A stretch of 64,000 nt of DNA from Hybos culiciformis. Taxonomy: Eukaryota > Arthropoda > Insecta > Diptera > Hybotidae. Every line of letters starts with the position of its first letter. Position 1 is the first letter of the stretch. Where the stretch lies: the NCBI GenBank assembly GCA_964007475.1, contig OZ023273.1, positions 7,149,234 through 7,213,233 on the forward strand, read 5' to 3'. The notes below the pieces were generated by a model. That model had not been told where the DNA came from. It was given only the letters and a program-made list of their open reading frames with translations, and did no database searches. The translations under genes were made by a program, and so were the position numbers. Positions 60,448 to 64,000 of this stretch are shown one piece after another.

Positions 60448-63295
60448 CCATAGTATTCATATTAATTTGGAATGTGCGCTTTTATTAATTACTCTAAATT
60501 TTGTATTTTTTGTATTAAATATATTTATTGTTTTGAGGAAAAAAAATAAATTTTTTTTAATTAGAAATTGCAACGAAATTATAATTGTGATTAACGCAAA
60601 AAATTTTAAGAATTATTATTTTTTTTTTAAATTATATTCACTGAAAATTTTGTAAGTAAAATTTAATTTAATTAATTTTATAAACTATAAATATAAAATT
60701 ATTTTATTTTCAATAACTTTTTTTAACAGCTTATGTGAATAATATACTTCAAAAAAAAAAAAATTGAAGTACCAATTCAAACAAAATTAATTATATGTAC
60801 AAAGCAAGAGGCATATAAATAAAATCTAAATCGTTTTTTTTTTTTCTTTGTCACTTAAGGTTTTAGCAGCTCCATAACACTTTTATTTTAATTAAATAAT
60901 TTGTTATAAAACCTTTCAAGCAACGATAGGCTTTTATTGAAGTTTGATTTCGTAATATTCTTAAATGTAATTTTTTTTTTTTAAATTAAATTACAAAAAT
61001 TTGAAATTTTGTATAATAAAAACAGAAATAATATAATTTTTTTTTTTTTTAATATTTAAGTGATAAATTATTTTTGAGCCAAATTTTAAAATTATTATGA
61101 ATTTTTAAATTTAAAGTTATTAAATTATCAGTTTCATTAAAATAAAAAAGCGATTAAAATTATCTTATTATCGCAATTTTAATTGTGTTTATAGTACACA
61201 ATACAGTTCATTGGCCAGATCTTGTTAATTATGAAAAATTCTTATTAGTTTTGAACATGAATCTGACAATTATTATTATTTAAAAAATATTAACGTTGAT
61301 TATTGAGGACTATTAATAATCGAGCAAGGTCTCTTTATACGAAAAGTTCAAAACGTTGTTATGTAAAATAGATGAGTTCGATTCGTTTGTAATAATTACA
61401 TCTTGCTAACGAAAATATGAATCTTATTAATCTTAAAAAAAAAAAAACAAGTAAATCCTATTCTTGTTAAATAAGTATTTACAAAAAACTTGTGATATTA
61501 CTTATAAAATGATTTAATAATAATGATGTTCCTATGTTTTTCAATTTACAGAATCTGTTACGTGTTTTACTTTTATTAAAAATGTTTTATTCTTTTTTAC
61601 TTCATATACTAAATATACATATAGCTTGCTTATTACTTAAAAGCAGTAGAATAATCTTAAATCTAAATATAAATCATGCAAAATTTAAAAAGAAATACTA
61701 ATAGTTATTATTGTTTACCTAGTCAACAAAACTATACCGGCTTATTGAATGAATTTGAGAAATTACAATATGTTTGTTTTATTATTATGTGTAAATTAGT
61801 AAAAATTTATTAAGTATTTTACTAAAATGAAAATAATTGTACCCAGTTAAAGAAAAAAATTAATTTAATTTGGAAAAAATACGAATAGATAAACGATAAT
61901 ATAATAACGATTATTATTATGAGCTTATAAATATTATTTTAATTACACACATCATTTAAGTTTACAATTTGTTTCAAATTTAATAATTATGCTAATAAAT
62001 ATTTTTAATTATAACCTCTTATGTAAAGAAATACATTAAATTTTTTTTACAATTTTTTTTTTTTAATATACATACAATTATTTAATTCAAAATAAAATTT
62101 GACTGTCGATTGTTATGGTTCAATCGAATCACTAAATTAATTTTAAATTTTTTTCGCCTGATACCAATAATATTATCAATTAAAAGTTAATATAAAAATT
62201 GAGGATAATTTGAAACATTTCAACAAGACATTTTCGGGAAAGTTCGAGAATTGGGAAATTACAAAAAAAAAATTCAAATAAGAACAAAAGTTTTTCAAAA
62301 TTATACAACTACAGACAGTTCGTAGTAAAATGTAGATAGAATTGTAGAAATTTGAAAAGGAAATTAAGTAAGTTTTTGCTAAATCATTTTATCTTCAGCT
62401 GACAATCAAAATTTCAGATACTGCATTATGGACGTATTGATAAGAAATTGAAAATTTTATTTTTGAATCTAGATAATCTCAAAAACTTTCCTTCAAAATT
62501 TCGAAATGAAAACTTAATACATCATATACCATATCACCTGTTATTTATTAAATTATTTATTGCTATCTTCAACTAAAGTTGACCGTTCCAATAGAGAGTA
62601 CAGTCATGATGACTCTTAATAGGAATAAGTACGATGCGACATATACGTTTGTAGATATACGTAAATCTGAATATTAAATACTTAATCTTCATAATGTTAT
62701 ATTAATTTCAAATTTGATTGAATTTAAAAGCCATATATCAACACCGATATAAAATGGTATTTAAATAAAGTTCTTACTTGACCAGAAATATATATGTATT
62801 TTGTTTTAAAAAAGTTTTCACAATTATTATTATTTAATGAATAATGGCTATTTCCTACTTTCGTTTATTAATTTTATTGATTACAATAAAAACAATTGCA
62901 GAAAAATAATTAAAAAATTTTGGAACTGTAGAAAATTAATTAATTTTACGTTAACATTTTCGGCCCGATATAACGTGAATATTAATGCCATAAATACGCC
63001 TCGGCTTAATATTTTCGTTATTTTCGATAAGTTTTAAGCAATTTGATTTAAAAAAATATTTAGCTTTTAATATTCAAAAAAAAAATATTTGTCGTAAACG
63101 ATTAAAGCTTCACCCCTGAACTACATTAAACGAGATGGACACATAGGACGTAACGCAAAGACGCCAGAAGTATTAAATAATATGTAAACGCCAGCGTTAA
63201 CTTTAAAGTTGAGATTGGTCGCTTCCATACATTAAATTTTTTTAAATCTCAGAAAGAAAAAAAATAGAAATTTATTTGTTTTTTTAACTCAGCAG

Positions 63296-63384
63296 AAATA
63301 CATTTCGGTAATTTCTGTAAAATTCTCAACTCTTATAAAGAATCGTAATGATAATGGTATTGTGGTTATAACCGAAATGTATTT
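63296..63384. repeat. 89-bp inverted repeat with perfect 14-bp ends
   Basis: AAATACATTTCGGT (63296-63309) and ACCGAAATGTATTT (63371-63384) are exact complements around a 61-nt AT-rich spacer. Probably a small MITE or its remnant. Confidence 0.7.
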
Positions 63385-63908
63385 AGTTAAAATGAAAATA
63401 AATAATTTATTTTATTTTATGTCTGGGGTAGATGTTAAGTCGAAGATTTAAGTTTTATTTTTGTTTTCTGTATAACAAGGAGTAACTGCGAATTTTTAAT
63501 TCAATATTTATTGTTTTCTTATTTCCTCGTTAATTGAAGTGATTTTGTAAACATCTTTTAAGAATTTATAAAATATGTAAATTAGATATTGATTTGATGT
63601 GAAAATGAATACCGGATTTAACCCAAATATTTCATAATTTTAAAATCTATTTGTATTTTAATAACAGATTAACTTGAAATATAAAATTCATTAGAATTAT
63701 TAAATTATAACCCTTTTTAAACAAAAATCAATACTACTTTCTCTTATTCTTTCTCTCTCTTTAAAATTATTATTTTTTTAATTTAAAATATTGATACAAA
63801 ACTTTAAAATAAAAATTAAATACATTTCCTTTTAAATACAATTTTATAGTTTGTGAACATTTTTTTATATATTACATTATAATTAAATAAGCTTTATAAT
63901 TATTCAAT

Positions 63909-64000
63909 TTAATCAGATTCACCACGCATACCCCTAACTTCACCTTCCTGACGCTGTCGATCTAATTCTTCTTTAGTTTTATCTTCAATAGCCCGAATAT
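63909..64000 (-). CDS. C-terminal end of an unidentified protein (partial, 29 codons)
   Basis: On the minus strand the frame enters the window at 64000 and ends at TAA (63909-63911). The 29 residues contain IRAIEDKTKEELDRQRQEGE, followed by a short Gly/Arg/Ser tail ending Glu-Ser-Asp. The segment is highly charged and likely helical or coiled-coil. GC content and codon use jump relative to the flanking AT-rich DNA exactly at the stop, which supports a real exon. It is too short to name a family. The rest of the gene lies to the right of the window. Confidence 0.7.
   Translation of the reverse strand, partial: IRAIEDKTKEELDRQRQEGEVRGMRGESD

Larger units (their letters stand above)
58751..63908. 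other. Intergenic DNA, 3' of the nucleotidyltransferase-like gene
   Basis: 5.2 kb of AT-rich DNA with frequent homopolymers. It holds a TIR element (60174-60447), an inverted repeat (63296-63384) and a GC-richer patch (63110-63230). No exon or RNA gene is recognisable. Its right end is the 3' flank of the minus-strand gene entering at 63909. Confidence 0.6.

Noticed and set aside
1..64000. CRISPR arrays, tRNA or rRNA genes, bacterial operons
   Set aside because: No regularly spaced direct repeats, cloverleaf with A/B boxes, or rRNA-like GC-rich blocks were seen; gene structure is eukaryotic.

Overview
The window is animal nuclear DNA, most likely from an insect. It has long AT-rich introns and intergenic DNA full of poly-A/T tracts, GT-AG introns with U2-type splice sites, short coding exons that stand out by higher GC and codon periodicity, DNA transposon debris and one fresh LTR retrotransposon. 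I cannot name the species. No RNA gene, CRISPR array or bacterial-type operon was found.

Left two thirds (about 6.0-44.1 kb, + strand): one large zinc-finger transcription-factor gene of the rotund/squeeze (rn/sqz; ZNF362/ZNF384; C. elegans lin-29) family. Six exons were placed by phase-matched splice sites: 6010-6096, 6819-6855, 14879-15129, 42345-43191, 43416-43724 and 43932-43939. The first C2H2 finger is split between the exons at 14.9 kb and 42.3 kb. Inside that 27-kb intron lies a second protein-coding first exon (36588-37268), rich in Gln and His. It has its own ATG, an in-frame upstream stop, and a donor in the same phase. Spliced to 42345 it replaces the first half of finger 1. This is the layout of the Drosophila rotund / roughened-eye isoform pair. 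The start of the long isoform is left of the window or was not recognised.

Right part (50.4-58.75 kb, + strand): a nine-exon gene for a 524-residue protein of the non-canonical poly(A) polymerase / terminal uridylyltransferase superfamily. Two of its three catalytic aspartates appear replaced (Thr at 202, Asn at 308), so it is probably a pseudoenzyme. Its intron 5 holds an antisense, structurally intact Ty3/gypsy (mag-like) retrotransposon, 52646-57318. The element has identical 203-bp LTRs, a TTCAT target duplication, PBS, PPT and one uninterrupted 1263-residue gag-pol frame. It landed 15 nt from the 3' splice site of exon 6.

Right edge: the last 29 codons of an unidentified minus-strand gene (63909-64000).

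Elsewhere there are small DNA transposons. They include a 689-bp hAT element with a broken transposase tail and a perfect 8-bp target duplication, a 313-bp near-perfect foldback with a 7-bp duplication, MITEs with TAA, TTA or TTAA flanks, a 31-bp tandem repeat, and several orphan inverted repeats. The rest is AT-rich DNA in which I see no gene.
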